Positions 16,847 through 25,512 of a stretch of 32,294 nucleotides of DNA are shown in pieces. The DNA is taken from positions 1-32,294 of the forward strand of contig CAAELX010000019.1 of the NCBI GenBank assembly GCA_900756925.1. Direction: 5' to 3'. The notes beneath the pieces were generated by a model. It was not told the DNA's origin, ran no database searches, and saw only the letters and a list, made by a program, of their open reading frames with translations. The DNA comes from an uncultured Roseburia sp. Its GTDB lineage: Bacteria; Bacillota; Clostridia; Lachnospirales; Lachnospiraceae. Each line of letters begins with the position of its first letter. The first letter of the stretch is position 1. The translations under genes and the position numbers were made by a program.

Positions 16847-18346
16847 TTACAACTTATAAATCTCTTTGTATTTATTTTCAAAATAATGAATCAGAGGCTC
16901 TGCGGACACTTCCCTGCCGCATACGTTCTCAATCACTTCCTTCGGCTCTCTTGTGGAACCATACCAGTGAATCTTCTCATTCAACCACTGTGTGATCTCC
17001 CTGATTCGTCCGGCTGCCAAAAGCTCATCCACAGAACCAAGCTCTGCTTCGAGTGCCTCTAAATACATGCCATCGTAAATGCTGCCCAGCAGATAAGACG
17101 GGAAATAACCGAACGATCCGTCAGACCAGTGCATATCCTGTAAAATTCCCTCCGCATCATTTGCCGGCGTGATCTGCAAATACTCCTGCATCTTCGCATT
17201 CCAGAGTGCCGGAAGCTCCTCCACCTTCACATGATCCCTGAAAATCGCTTTCTCGATCTCGTACCGGATAATAATATGGAAGCAATAGGTCAGCTCATCT
17301 GCCTCTGTACGGATAAAACTGTTGCGCACATGGTTGATCTCCCGGTAAAACTCTTCCAGGGAAACATTCCGTAATGGAAGCAGCTTCTGCTGTACCTGTT
17401 CATAAACTGGAACCCAGAAGTTCTTATTTCTTCCCAATATATTCTCATAGAATCTTGACTGGCTCTCGTGGATGCCCATATAGTTGCAGCTTCCTGCCAC
17501 AGTACCGTCGTACGCCGGATTCACATTCTGCTCAAAGATTGCGTGTCCACCCTCGTGGATGGCAGAATACATGGCGCTCAACGGGTCATGCTCATAAAAA
17601 TGATTTGTCACACGCACATCTTTGGAAGAAAAGTTCAATGTAAACGGGTGTGTGGACTCCCCGACAGTTCCCCTGTTCCAGTCAAATCCGATATAAGATA
17701 ACAGCAGATGTTCTACTTCCTTCTGCGCATTTTTCTCATAAGTAACGCAAAACTTTGCGTCATCCGGCTGCTCTGCCGCGAGGACACTCTGCACAAGTGG
17801 CATCAGCTTCTCCTTCAACTCTGTGAAAAGCCCATCGATTGTCGCAGAATCCATACCTTTCTCGTACTGGTCTAACAGTGCCTCGTACACCTCCACTCCC
17901 GGATCGGTGTAGGCGGTTATCTGCTCTGTCATCTCAATCATCTTCTGCAGATGCGGCGCAAAAATGGAAAAATCGGAGGCTTCCTTCGCCTCCTCCCACG
18001 CATTCTCCGATTCAGTCTGCGCCTGTACGAAGCTCTCGTAGAAATCCTTCGGAATGCGGCTTCTCTTGTCGAGATCCTTCTTCATCTTCGTCACAACGAA
18101 CTTCCACATCTCATCTAACTGCTCATATTCATCCGGCTGTGCTAACGTATCCAACAGCTTCTTCAGCTCCGGTGCTGTCGACATGGCGAATTCCTCTGTG
18201 GAAAAATGGGTCAGCGCCCGGCTGTGTCCCTCGAAGCCCTCCTTCGGGGTATTCGTGCGCATATCCCAGTATAATAATGTATTGACATGACCGAACTGGT
18301 TCATCCGGTCTAAATAATCCTTAAATTTGTCGAATGTTTCACTCAT
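16847..18346 (-). CDS. Metallocarboxypeptidase, M32 family
   Basis: About 499 residues, a zinc or cobalt carboxypeptidase of the Taq/Pfu type that removes C-terminal residues from peptides in the cytosol. The HEGGH motif (about residues 264-268) supplies the zinc ligands and catalytic Glu; GIHESQSRFYEN about 25 residues later supplies the third ligand. The N-terminal YWDMRTNTPKEG and the C-terminal GSFGYFPSYLLGSIY are family hallmarks. The start at 18346 (MSETFDKF) has AAGGAG at good spacing. A longer frame to 18400 exists, but its ATG overlaps the -10 hexamer of the promoter at 18399-18404 and so cannot be within the mRNA. First gene of the M32-HAD-DHH operon. Confidence 0.94.
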   Translation of the reverse strand: MSETFDKFKDYLDRMNQFGHVNTLLYWDMRTNTPKEGFEGHSRALTHFSTEEFAMSTAPELKKLLDTLAQPDEYEQLDEMWKFVVTKMKKDLDKRSRIPKDFYESFVQAQTESENAWEEAKEASDFSIFAPHLQKMIEMTEQITAYTDPGVEVYEALLDQYEKGMDSATIDGLFTELKEKLMPLVQSVLAAEQPDDAKFCVTYEKNAQKEVEHLLLSYIGFDWNRGTVGESTHPFTLNFSSKDVRVTNHFYEHDPLSAMYSAIHEGGHAIFEQNVNPAYDGTVAGSCNYMGIHESQSRFYENILGRNKNFWVPVYEQVQQKLLPLRNVSLEEFYREINHVRNSFIRTEADELTYCFHIIIRYEIEKAIFRDHVKVEELPALWNAKMQEYLQITPANDAEGILQDMHWSDGSFGYFPSYLLGSIYDGMYLEALEAELGSVDELLAAGRIREITQWLNEKIHWYGSTREPKEVIENVCGREVSAEPLIHYFENKYKEIYKL

Positions 18347-18398
18347 TGTTTTCTTCTCCTTCTTCCGTCCGGTCACCAATAATCCAAACTTCAGTTTC

Positions 18399-18427
18399 AT
18401 TTTAGCACATCTCTCTGTTGCTGTAAA
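18399..18427 (-). promoter_or_regulatory. Promoter of the M32-HAD-DHH operon
   Basis: Minus-strand TTTACA (18422-18427) and TAAAAT (18399-18404) with a 17-nt spacer. It fixes the peptidase start downstream of 18400. Confidence 0.7.
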
Positions 18428-18487
18428 TTGTTACATTTTTCTTCGCACTAACGATTGAAAGCACGCTTCGCGAACTTTTCATTGTCA

Positions 18488-18521
18488 TAAAAAAAGAGGA
18501 TGCAAATCACATCCTCTTTTT
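18488..18521 (-). terminator. Intrinsic terminator of the ABC transporter operon
   Basis: On the minus strand AAAAAGAGGATG pairs with CATCCTCTTTTT and is followed by a T run. It lies about 110 nt past the last permease stop; nothing else is evident in 18522-18629. Confidence 0.85.
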
Positions 18522-18629
18522 GTTCGCTCCATGCGCTGACTGACAAGTTCTTTAAGCCGCTTACATTTTCTTTCTTGTATTTTAATCCCAGCTCCTCCTA
18601 ACAAGATCATCTGTATATTTAGAGAAAAA

Positions 18630-19325
18630 TCAAACAATAGCTTTCTGCTTCCGCAAAATTCCCCAGCTGATCCCGGCTAAAATCGCCGTCACAGCGGAAA
18701 CTGCTGTCCAGATACCGGCTGCTGTCATATGTCCGCCAAAAGCTAAGCCCAGTCTGTTCCACCACACGGAGAGCCTGCCGTTATCCAAAAGCCTCGGAAG
18801 CAGGACTGACGACAGCATCCAGACTGCCCACAATACCCAGAACGCCTTCATGCCGAACCGCAGCAGCACAGCACCGCAAAAAATCTCTGCCACCATTGTC
18901 ACTGCCGCAATGGCAATCAGATACCCCGGCTTCATGTACGCAGTCAGGTCGAACCGAAGCTCTCCCTGCGGCATCATCCCTGCTAATAAGGCTTTCTCCG
19001 CCATACCAAATAATACCAAGACGATTTCCAGCAATAAAATCTGCACAAAAAGAAACAGCGCGTAACTTCTGACCAGTTCCTTTCTTGTCGCTCCCATGGA
19101 GATTCCCATGTTGAATTCCCCAAGGAAGGAAAACACACTTCCAAAGAAATGGATAAACGCTGTAAAAATAGCCGCCACCAGCGTTCCAAGTGTCACATAC
19201 TTTCCATCTCCCCGCGAAAGAAAGAAACACAATACCAGCCCAAGCAGATACCCTGCCAGAAGGATGGCTCCGTATTGCAGGAACTCTGTTCTTCCCATTT
19301 TCATCTTAATGATAAATGTTCTCAT
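18630..19325 (-). CDS. ABC transporter permease, second subunit
   Basis: A 231-residue integral membrane protein with about six hydrophobic segments (near 15-36, 43-68, 88-110, 130-155, 160-176 and 200-222). No catalytic motif is visible. It resembles the permeases of GntR(YtrA)-associated ABC exporters and not solute importers, and no binding protein is encoded nearby. Its ribosome binding site overlaps the TAG stop of the preceding permease gene (TAGGAGG), which indicates coupled translation. Last gene of the gntR-ATPase-permease-permease operon. The substrate is unknown; peptide or antibiotic efflux is a family-based guess. Confidence 0.82.
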   Translation of the reverse strand: MRTFIIKMKMGRTEFLQYGAILLAGYLLGLVLCFFLSRGDGKYVTLGTLVAAIFTAFIHFFGSVFSFLGEFNMGISMGATRKELVRSYALFLFVQILLLEIVLVLFGMAEKALLAGMMPQGELRFDLTAYMKPGYLIAIAAVTMVAEIFCGAVLLRFGMKAFWVLWAVWMLSSVLLPRLLDNGRLSVWWNRLGLAFGGHMTAAGIWTAVSAVTAILAGISWGILRKQKAIV

Positions 19326-19337
19326 TTACTTTTCCTC

Positions 19338-20006
19338 CTAAGCCTTCACTTCATAGGTGCGGACGATGTGGAGCAATATGCGCACACTGATCAGATATAA
19401 GATCAGGGAAATCATCGCCCCGGCTAATGCTGCCATCCAGAGAATCGTGCTGTTAATGCCCTGAACCCATGCTGTAATCTGCTCCAAATATCCGACTCCT
19501 GCAGCGATTCCTACAATCAGTCCGCCCACTGTAGCGATCACGCTGACCACGATTCCTTTCACGCCGAACCGGATCTGTAAGATCAATAAATACTGTCCGA
19601 ACCCGGTCAGGAAAAAAAGTCCGATGGCAATCGCCACGTAAACAAGCGCTCCCTGCGTATGTCCTGACAGGACACTCGCTGCCAGAATGACAAGATACAT
19701 CAGCACATCTGACAGAAAATGCTGGATCTGTGCGCCAAGCACTGCTTCCCGTCTTCCTGATCCGAAGGAGAGCACTAATGGAAGGTAGACTCCTGTGTAA
19801 GCGAACGGCTCCATCCATGCAAACATCATACCGATCAGTACCGCATAGAAAAATCCGCTCGAAAAGAATGCTCCGTCCCCGGTAAGGCTGAACAAAATTC
19901 CGTATCCAACAGTGAAACCGATTAAGAGCTCCACCATCTGCAATGCATATTTTCCCCAGAAAAGAAAATTTCTTTTCCAGATTGCTTTCTTCCATGTCTG
20001 TCCCAT
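19338..20006 (-). CDS. ABC transporter permease, first subunit
   Basis: A 222-residue integral membrane protein with about six hydrophobic segments (starting near residues 22, 50, 70, 98, 125, 155 and a last near 185; one of these may be re-entrant). It is similar in size and topology to the next gene product, so the two probably form a heterodimeric channel with the ATPase. AGGAGG eight nt before the ATG supports the start. It lies 12 nt after the ATPase gene and 12 nt before the second permease. No substrate-binding protein or known specificity motif is seen. Confidence 0.82.
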   Translation of the reverse strand: MGQTWKKAIWKRNFLFWGKYALQMVELLIGFTVGYGILFSLTGDGAFFSSGFFYAVLIGMMFAWMEPFAYTGVYLPLVLSFGSGRREAVLGAQIQHFLSDVLMYLVILAASVLSGHTQGALVYVAIAIGLFFLTGFGQYLLILQIRFGVKGIVVSVIATVGGLIVGIAAGVGYLEQITAWVQGINSTILWMAALAGAMISLILYLISVRILLHIVRTYEVKA

Positions 20007-20018
20007 ACTCCATGCCTC

Positions 20019-20894
20019 CTATTCGTCCATGCCGCAGAGCGCTACAAACAGTTTTTCCAGGCTGACCGGCTGAACGGTCACATCGTACCCCTGCGGCGGC
20101 TTCTGTCCATCCTTTAACAGGATCGTAACGCCTTTGCTCCGTCCCATCCGCTCTTCATGGTGCTTCTCATAGCCTGTTACAGCCTGATCCACGGTCTCTG
20201 CCAGACCGCTCACACAGTAAGCACGCTCTAACAGTTCCTGCGTATTCTCTTTCAAGAGCACTTTTCCGTTCTTTATCATAATGACCTCTTCCATGAGGTC
20301 TGCCGCCTCCTCAATGATATGTGTGGAAATCACGAAAGTTCTTCCTGTCTCGGTATACTCCTCTAACAGCTTCCGGTAAAAATAATCCCGCATCACCACA
20401 TCAAGTCCTGCTACCGGTTCATCTAAGAATGTATACTCCGCTTTGCTTGCAAGCGCCACGATGATCGTCACCATGGAGAGCATTCCCTTAGACAGCTTAT
20501 TGATCCGCTTTTTCGTGTCGAGCTCGAATTTCTGAATCAATTCATCGGCGTATGCCTGATCCCAGTTTTCATAATAATAAGCTGCATTTTTCAGATATTC
20601 CTTCACTTTCATACTGCTCACGCCGCTGCCGTAGAGATTAATGGAAAGCTCTCTGGAAAAGCAGATCTTAGACAGCGCTTCGTGGTTCTCCCAGACAGGG
20701 TTTCCATCTATAGTGACTGTTCCAGAGGTTGCCGGATTCTGCGCGGTGATGATAGATAAAAGTGTCGTCTTTCCGGCACCATTCCTGCCGATCAGACCGT
20801 AGATTTTGCCTTTTTCCAGTGTCAGGTTGATATGATCTAAAACCTGTTTTTTGCCGTATGTTTTACAGATGTTGCTGCATTTAATTTCTGACAT
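20019..20894 (-). CDS. ABC transporter ATP-binding protein
   Basis: About 291 residues. Walker A is GRNGAGKTT (36-44), Walker B is TFLDEPVAGLD, and the H-loop is in VISTHIIEEA. The signature is degenerate: LSKGM instead of LSGGQ, which is common in this exporter-type branch. The last 70 residues form a small extension without motifs. Start 20894 (MSEIKCSN) is preferred to 20924, because GGGAG is well placed for it. The gene follows the GntR regulator by about 103 nt and precedes two permeases, the layout of YtrA-type transporter operons. It probably powers export of an unknown compound at the membrane. Confidence 0.93.
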   Translation of the reverse strand: MSEIKCSNICKTYGKKQVLDHINLTLEKGKIYGLIGRNGAGKTTLLSIITAQNPATSGTVTIDGNPVWENHEALSKICFSRELSINLYGSGVSSMKVKEYLKNAAYYYENWDQAYADELIQKFELDTKKRINKLSKGMLSMVTIIVALASKAEYTFLDEPVAGLDVVMRDYFYRKLLEEYTETGRTFVISTHIIEEAADLMEEVIMIKNGKVLLKENTQELLERAYCVSGLAETVDQAVTGYEKHHEERMGRSKGVTILLKDGQKPPQGYDVTVQPVSLEKLFVALCGMDE

Positions 20895-20997
20895 GACCTT
20901 GTCTCCCTTTTCTTCGTTTTTCAAACGTCTGCGAAACGCAATTTATAACGTTTTCTTAGAATTTCGAAATAATTTTATTTTTATGTTATGAAAAATC

Positions 20998-21360
20998 CTA
21001 CTCGCCAGTCTGGATCAGCCGGACAACTTCGTCCCGATCAAGTCCGATGCTGGCAGCTTCCTCTAATAATTTCTTCACGTAGTTATCGTAGAATTCACTT
21101 CTTCTGCGGTTTAGAATAGCTTCCTTCGCTCCTGCTGCTACAAACATTCCGATTCCCCTTTTCTTATATAAAATTCCCTCATCCACTAAGATATTCACTC
21201 CCTTTGCTGCGGTTGCCGGATTGATGGCGTAGAGCTTTGCAAGCTCATTCGTGCTTGGAACCCGCTCCTCCTCTAAGAGGATGCCACGCAGGATGTCAGT
21301 CTCTATGGATTCTGCGATCTGCAGGTAGATACTTTTTTCCTGGGTTAAGATTTCATTCAT
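20998..21360 (-). CDS. GntR-family regulator, YtrA type
   Basis: About 120 residues. An N-terminal winged helix of the GntR family is seen in YLQIAESIETDILRGILLEEERVPSTNELAKLYAINPATAAKGVNILVDEGILYKKRGIGMFV. The C-terminal domain is only about 45 residues, as in the YtrA subfamily, which usually represses its own ABC transporter operon. A YtrA-like inverted repeat, TTACTT-4-AAGTAA, overlaps the edge of its -10 element, consistent with autorepression. The start at 21360 (MNEILTQEKS) has GGAG ten nt ahead; an upstream ATG at 21408 lies at the operator and close to the transcription start, so it is unlikely. First gene of the transporter operon. Confidence 0.9.
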   Translation of the reverse strand: MNEILTQEKSIYLQIAESIETDILRGILLEEERVPSTNELAKLYAINPATAAKGVNILVDEGILYKKRGIGMFVAAGAKEAILNRRRSEFYDNYVKKLLEEAASIGLDRDEVVRLIQTGE

Positions 21361-21407
21361 GCATAGATGGCTCCTTTCTTTTTCTGGTTCTTTGGTGATG
21401 TGGTTCA

Positions 21408-21451
21408 TTACTTGTGTAAGTAACTATATCACCATATGATAGAAGAGTCAA
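21408..21451 (-). promoter_or_regulatory. Promoter and operator of the gntR-ABC operon
   Basis: Minus-strand TTGACT (21446-21451) and TATAGT (21423-21428) with a 17-nt spacer. The perfect inverted repeat TTACTT-ACAC-AAGTAA (21408-21423) lies directly after the -10, a position suited to repression by the encoded GntR protein. The regulator-operator match is inference. Confidence 0.75.
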
Positions 21452-21486
21452 TATTGTTTTTAAAAAAAGAAGTTTTAGACAGAAAA

Positions 21487-21528
21487 ACGCGCCCCTAACA
21501 GAAGCCAACCTTCTGCTGCGGAGCGCGT
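21487..21528 (-). terminator. Intrinsic terminator of minCDE
   Basis: On the minus strand ACGCGC...GCAGAAG pairs with CTTCTG...GCGCGT and is followed by TTTTC, 22 nt past the minE stop. A GNRA-free five-nt loop is seen. Confidence 0.8.
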
Positions 21529-21550
21529 ACCTTTTCAAAGATCCAATATT

Positions 21551-21832
21551 CTATTTTTTATCCGGCTTATGCTTCATATCCTTGATTGGGATATTCGCAA
21601 AGAGTGCCGGTACCATGCCGTTGTTGGCATCGGATTCGGTCTCCGTGATCTTGACATCAAGCGCGTCGGCATCGATATCCATGTATTTGGAAATCACTTC
21701 AATAATGTCCCTCTTAATCATCTCCATCATTTCCGGAGAACAGTTTGCGCGGTCAGATACTAACAGTAACTTCAAGCGGTCTTTTGCCACATCCCCCGAA
21801 CTCTTCTTTCTGAATAAATCCAATAAACCCAT
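21551..21832 (-). CDS. minE: Cell division topological specificity factor MinE
   Basis: A 93-residue cytosolic/membrane-associated protein that stimulates MinD ATPase and drives Min oscillation, so that the FtsZ ring forms at midcell. The family pattern is clear: an N-terminal amphipathic MGLLDLFRKK, the helix RLKLLLVSDRANCSPEMMEMIKRDIIEVISKYMDID, and the C-terminal beta region DVKITE. The length is typical. It starts 12 nt after minD and ends in the operon terminator. Having minE together with minD marks an oscillating system, not the DivIVA-only type of Bacillus. Confidence 0.93.
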   Translation of the reverse strand: MGLLDLFRKKSSGDVAKDRLKLLLVSDRANCSPEMMEMIKRDIIEVISKYMDIDADALDVKITETESDANNGMVPALFANIPIKDMKHKPDKK

Positions 21833-21844
21833 GGCTTCTCCCCC

Positions 21845-22636
21845 TTAGTTTTTCATAAAGAACTCTTTTATCTTTCCAAATACACCCTGCTTCTCTTCCA
21901 GATTTAAAAATGGCACCTCTTCCCCTGTAATACGTCTGCTGATGTTCGCATATGCCTTGCCCGCCAGACAGTCAGAACCGACTAACGGCTCACCCTGGTT
22001 TGTGGAGATAACGATCTGCTCATCATCCGGCACTGCTCCGATTAAGTTCACAGCAAGAATGTCTGTGACATCCTCCACCTTCATCATCTCCCCACGTCTT
22101 ACCATGTCCATTCTCAGACGGTTTACGATCAGATCGATGCGCTTCATCTCATTAGCCTCCAACAATCCTACGATTCTGTCGGCGTCACGGATTGCGGATA
22201 CTTCCGGTGTGGTAACAACCAGCGCTCTGTCCGCACCTGCGATCGCGTTCTTGAATCCCTGCTCGATACCTGCCGGGCAGTCCAATAAAATATAATCAAA
22301 TTCTTTTCTTAACTCATTGATCAGTTCAATCATCTGTTCCGGTGTCACGGCATCCTTGTCCCTTGTCTGTGCAGACGGGAGCAGACATAATTCCGGATAC
22401 TTCTTGTCCTTGATCAGCGCCTGTTTCAGACGGCATTTTCCCTCGATGACATCGACTAAATTGTATACAATACGGTTCTCAAGTCCCATGACAACGTCTA
22501 AGTTACGAAGACCGATATCAGTATCGATCATAACGACCTTCTTATTCAACTGTGCAAGACCTGTTCCTACGTTCGCTGTTGTGGTGGTCTTACCTACTCC
22601 ACCCTTTCCAGATGTGATTACGATTACTTCACTCAT
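21845..22636 (-). CDS. minD: Septum site-determining ATPase MinD
   Basis: A 263-residue ParA/MinD ATPase. The deviant Walker A motif SGKGGVGKTTTTANVG (8-23), the DTDIGLRNLD switch region and the Walker B LLDCPAGIEQG are intact. The C-terminal FGKIKEFFMKN forms the amphipathic membrane-targeting helix, so the protein should cycle on and off the membrane, recruiting MinC. It lies 65 nt after minC and 12 nt before minE in a minC-minD-minE operon. The start is supported by an AGGAGGAACAG-type site. No residues are unusual for the family. Confidence 0.96.
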   Translation of the reverse strand: MSEVIVITSGKGGVGKTTTTANVGTGLAQLNKKVVMIDTDIGLRNLDVVMGLENRIVYNLVDVIEGKCRLKQALIKDKKYPELCLLPSAQTRDKDAVTPEQMIELINELRKEFDYILLDCPAGIEQGFKNAIAGADRALVVTTPEVSAIRDADRIVGLLEANEMKRIDLIVNRLRMDMVRRGEMMKVEDVTDILAVNLIGAVPDDEQIVISTNQGEPLVGSDCLAGKAYANISRRITGEEVPFLNLEEKQGVFGKIKEFFMKN

Positions 22637-22701
22637 GGATTCTGTTCCTCCTGTGCATTTCCTGTTTGTTTTTTCTTACTTCTTACTGTCTGCCGCACGC
22701 T

Positions 22702-23406
22702 CTACATACGGTTCATGACATCTCTTGTAACCGGCTCAATATAGATGTTTCCATCTCTTGCAATCGCAATCTGCGACTCTGTCTGATGCGCTTTCTCGCG
22801 CCGGAACATGCTGCGCTTCGTCTTCTCCTTATCCGGGCTCTTCGCGATCAGATCTCCGATTTGGATCTGGATCGGGTTCATATCCAGTGCAAAAATAAAG
22901 CAGCTTCTGTCTCCGCCGCTTCCTGCATGTGCATTTCCCTTCAAAGCTCCGAGGATCACGATATTCCCTCCGGAAATAATCTTAGCTCCCGGATTCACAT
23001 CCCCGATAATGGTAACACTGGATTCACTCTCGATCACCTGCCCGGAACGCAATGTTCCGCGGTAAAAGTCACCGGAGCCGCTGTTCATACTGGCATATTG
23101 CTGCTGTATCTGCTGATAATACTCGATCTGCTGCTTCATCGCCGCTTCCTGGTCACTTCCATTCTGTACGATGCAGAGAATCTGAATCGACGTGTGGTCT
23201 GTGATTGCTGTGATAATGCGGTTTTCCTCATCCTCCGAAAGCTTCCTTCCCTCGAATGAGATCGCCAGCTGTGCGTTCTTGAAGAACTTCTCGGATGCCT
23301 TAAACTTCTCGATGACATCCTGTAATAATTCCTGAAATGGCAGATCCGGATCCAGCACCAGATTGATGCCATACTTGTTACTCTTAATCATAACTGCCTG
23401 TGACAT
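22702..23406 (-). CDS. minC: Septum site-determining protein MinC
   Basis: About 234 residues, the FtsZ polymerisation inhibitor. The N-terminal domain (1-85, MSQAVMIKSNKYGINLVL...) contacts FtsZ. A Gln-rich linker (EAAMKQQIEYYQQIQQQ) leads to the right-handed beta-helical C-terminal domain, with the GTLRSGQVIESESSVTIIGD and PGAKIISGGNIVILGALKG repeats that dimerise and bind MinD. The start at 23406 has GGAG seven nt upstream; a longer frame runs upstream through the promoter and is not used. It opens the minCDE operon, with a promoter (23444-23471) between it and the purD terminator. The linker is longer than in some homologues. Confidence 0.94.
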   Translation of the reverse strand: MSQAVMIKSNKYGINLVLDPDLPFQELLQDVIEKFKASEKFFKNAQLAISFEGRKLSEDEENRIITAITDHTSIQILCIVQNGSDQEAAMKQQIEYYQQIQQQYASMNSGSGDFYRGTLRSGQVIESESSVTIIGDVNPGAKIISGGNIVILGALKGNAHAGSGGDRSCFIFALDMNPIQIQIGDLIAKSPDKEKTKRSMFRREKAHQTESQIAIARDGNIYIEPVTRDVMNRM

Positions 23407-23443
23407 GTAAATCTCCTTCCGAAAATGGAATCTACTGTTTTTT

Positions 23444-23471
23444 ATTATACCTGTTTGGGATAAATATGCAA
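23444..23471 (-). promoter_or_regulatory. Promoter of minCDE
   Basis: Minus-strand TTGCAT (23466-23471) and TATAAT (23444-23449) with a 16-nt spacer, immediately after the purD terminator. Confidence 0.75.
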
Positions 23472-23480
23472 CGTTTTTTG

Positions 23481-23528
23481 CGAAAAAATAACCGCCTGCA
23501 TCCGTTTTACCGGTTTTTTTGCAGGCGG
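23481..23528 (-). terminator. Intrinsic terminator of the purEMND unit
   Basis: Minus-strand CCGCCTGCA pairs with TGCAGGCGG, with an inner CCGG region, followed by TTATTTTTTCG. It lies 36 nt past the purD stop. Confidence 0.85.
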
Positions 23529-23564
23529 TCATCTGTGACCTGTTTTCACATCTATTTCAATTCT

Positions 23565-24839
23565 CTATGCTTCGTCGATTGCTTTTCCGATATCGTGGCG
23601 CATATATTTGTTGGCAAAGTTCACCCACTCGGTTGCCTCATAAGCTTTCTTTCGCGCTTCCTTCAGATCTTTTCCGGTTGCGGTGATACCAAGCACCCGA
23701 CCGCCGTTTGTGACGATCTTTCCCTCTTCGTTAAACTTCGTTCCGGCATGGAAACAGAAATAATCGTCTTTGCCATCGAACTTTTCAAGTCCTGTGATCT
23801 CAAAGCCTTTCTCGTAAGCCACCGGATAGCCGTCAGATGCCAGTACCACGCAGACAGCGGCATTATCCTCGAACTGAAGGTCAATCGTGTCAAGCTTTCC
23901 ATCCACACAGGCTTCCATCACATCGATCACATCATTTTTCATGCGAGGCAGTACAACCTGTGCCTCCGGATCTCCAAAACGTGCATTGTACTCTAACACC
24001 TTCGGTCCGTCTGCGGTCAGCATCAATCCAAAGAAAATAACACCGGTAAATGGTCTTCCCTCGGCTGCCATTGCGTCGACGGTTGCCTGGTAAATGTACT
24101 CTTTGCAGAATGCATCCACTTCCTCTGTATAGAACGGGCTCGGGGAGAAATTTCCCATTCCGCCTGTATTCAGTCCCTGATCACCATCTTTCGCGCGCTT
24201 GTGGTCCTGTGCGGAAGACATGATCTTAATCGTCTTTCCATCCACAAAAGACAATACAGACACCTCACGTCCGGTCATGAACTCTTCGATAACCATCGTA
24301 TTTCCGGCGGTTCCGAACTTCTTGTCCTCCATGATCTCCTTCACACCGGCTTTTGCTTCCTCTAACGTATTGCAGATTAAAACACCTTTGCCAAGGGCAA
24401 GTCCGTCCGCTTTCAGAACGATCGGCATCTTTGCGGTCTCTAAATAGCGCAGCGCTTCCTCCGGGTCTGTGAAGTTCTCGTAGGCTGCCGTCGGGATGTG
24501 GTACTTCTTCATCAGGTCTTTGGAAAATGCCTTCGACCCCTCTAAGATTGCCGCATTCTTTCTCGGACCGAATACCTTAAGTCCCTCTGCCTCGAATACA
24601 TCGACAATTCCGCCAACCAGTGGATCATCCATTCCTACGATTGTAAAATCAATTTCTTTTTCCTTTGCGAATGCAACTAACTTATCAAATTCCATCGCAC
24701 CGATCGGCACACACTCTGCCAGTGCTGCGATTCCGGCATTGCCCGGTGCACAGTAAATCTTCTCCACACGAGGACTCTTTGCCACGCTTGTACAGATTGC
24801 ATGCTCACGTCCACCGCTTCCTACTACTAATACTTTCAT
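23565..24839 (-). CDS. purD: Phosphoribosylamine-glycine ligase (GAR synthetase)
   Basis: A 424-residue ATP-grasp enzyme joining phosphoribosylamine to glycine in step two of IMP synthesis. The N-terminal GSGGREHAI, the ATP-grasp region with KADGLALGKGV, and the C-terminal metal/ATP ligands in EYNARFGDPEAQVVLPR are all present, as is the GARS C-terminal domain ending NFANKYMRHDIG. The length is standard. It is last in the purE-purM-purN-purD row, 46 nt after purN, and ends in the intrinsic terminator. No internal promoter is evident. Confidence 0.96.
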   Translation of the reverse strand: MKVLVVGSGGREHAICTSVAKSPRVEKIYCAPGNAGIAALAECVPIGAMEFDKLVAFAKEKEIDFTIVGMDDPLVGGIVDVFEAEGLKVFGPRKNAAILEGSKAFSKDLMKKYHIPTAAYENFTDPEEALRYLETAKMPIVLKADGLALGKGVLICNTLEEAKAGVKEIMEDKKFGTAGNTMVIEEFMTGREVSVLSFVDGKTIKIMSSAQDHKRAKDGDQGLNTGGMGNFSPSPFYTEEVDAFCKEYIYQATVDAMAAEGRPFTGVIFFGLMLTADGPKVLEYNARFGDPEAQVVLPRMKNDVIDVMEACVDGKLDTIDLQFEDNAAVCVVLASDGYPVAYEKGFEITGLEKFDGKDDYFCFHAGTKFNEEGKIVTNGGRVLGITATGKDLKEARKKAYEATEWVNFANKYMRHDIGKAIDEA

Positions 24840-24885
24840 ATGTATTCTCCTGTCATTTGCTATGTGCTACAACGTGTTTTCTGAT

Positions 24886-25512
24886 TCAGTCCTCGATCCG
24901 GACTCTGCCATCCACAACAGACACCCTGCCATTTGCGATCAGATCGATCGCCTTCGGCATAATGATCCACTCCGCCTGTTCCATCACACGGCGCTGTAAG
25001 ATCTCCGGTGTGTCATCCTGTTCTACTTCCACTGCCTTCTGCAAAATGATAGGACCTGTATCTGTCCCCTCATCCACGAAATGAACCGTTGCACCGGTTA
25101 CTTTCACACCGCGGGAGAGCACGCCCTCGTGTACCTTCAATCCATAATAACCGGTTCCGCAGAAGGACGGAATTAAGGACGGATGAATGTTAATGATCCG
25201 GTTTCTGTATGTCTCGATCATCTTCGGTGGAATCACCACAAGGAACCCTGCCAGCACGACAAGATCCACCTCATAGGAATCCAGTTTCGCGAGAAATGTC
25301 TCGTTGAACGCTTCCCTTGACGGATAATCTTTCGGGGAAATGCACAGATTCTCGATTCCGTGATTTTTCGCGCGCTCTAAGGCATATGCACTCTTATTAT
25401 TGCTGATCACGACCTTCACTTCGGCATTGGTGATCGTCCCGTTGTCGATTGCATCCAGGATTGCCTGTAAATTCGTTCCACCGCCGGATACGCAGACTGC
25501 TATCTTTAGCAT
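24886..25512 (-). CDS. purN: Phosphoribosylglycinamide formyltransferase (10-formyl-THF dependent)
   Basis: A 208-residue cytosolic enzyme transferring a formyl group from 10-formyltetrahydrofolate to GAR. The GGGTNLQAI phosphate-binding region, NIHPSLIPSF (catalytic Asn and His of the NIHP type) and the catalytic Asp in DEGTDTGPII are visible. The length is standard. Its ATG overlaps the end of purM by seven nt (ATGCTAA), and AAGGAG lies in the purM tail, so translation is coupled. A folate-independent PurT is not seen in the window. Third gene of the row. Confidence 0.95.
   Translation of the reverse strand: MLKIAVCVSGGGTNLQAILDAIDNGTITNAEVKVVISNNKSAYALERAKNHGIENLCISPKDYPSREAFNETFLAKLDSYEVDLVVLAGFLVVIPPKMIETYRNRIINIHPSLIPSFCGTGYYGLKVHEGVLSRGVKVTGATVHFVDEGTDTGPIILQKAVEVEQDDTPEILQRRVMEQAEWIIMPKAIDLIANGRVSVVDGRVRIED

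Noticed and set aside
18347..18400. Longer N-terminus of the M32 peptidase
   Set aside because: Its start codon overlaps the -10 hexamer of a well-spaced promoter.
20925..20940. TGCGTTTCGCA palindrome before the ABC ATPase gene, similar to the repeat ends
   Set aside because: Only a short match; no TGTG..ATT segment, arm or core follows.
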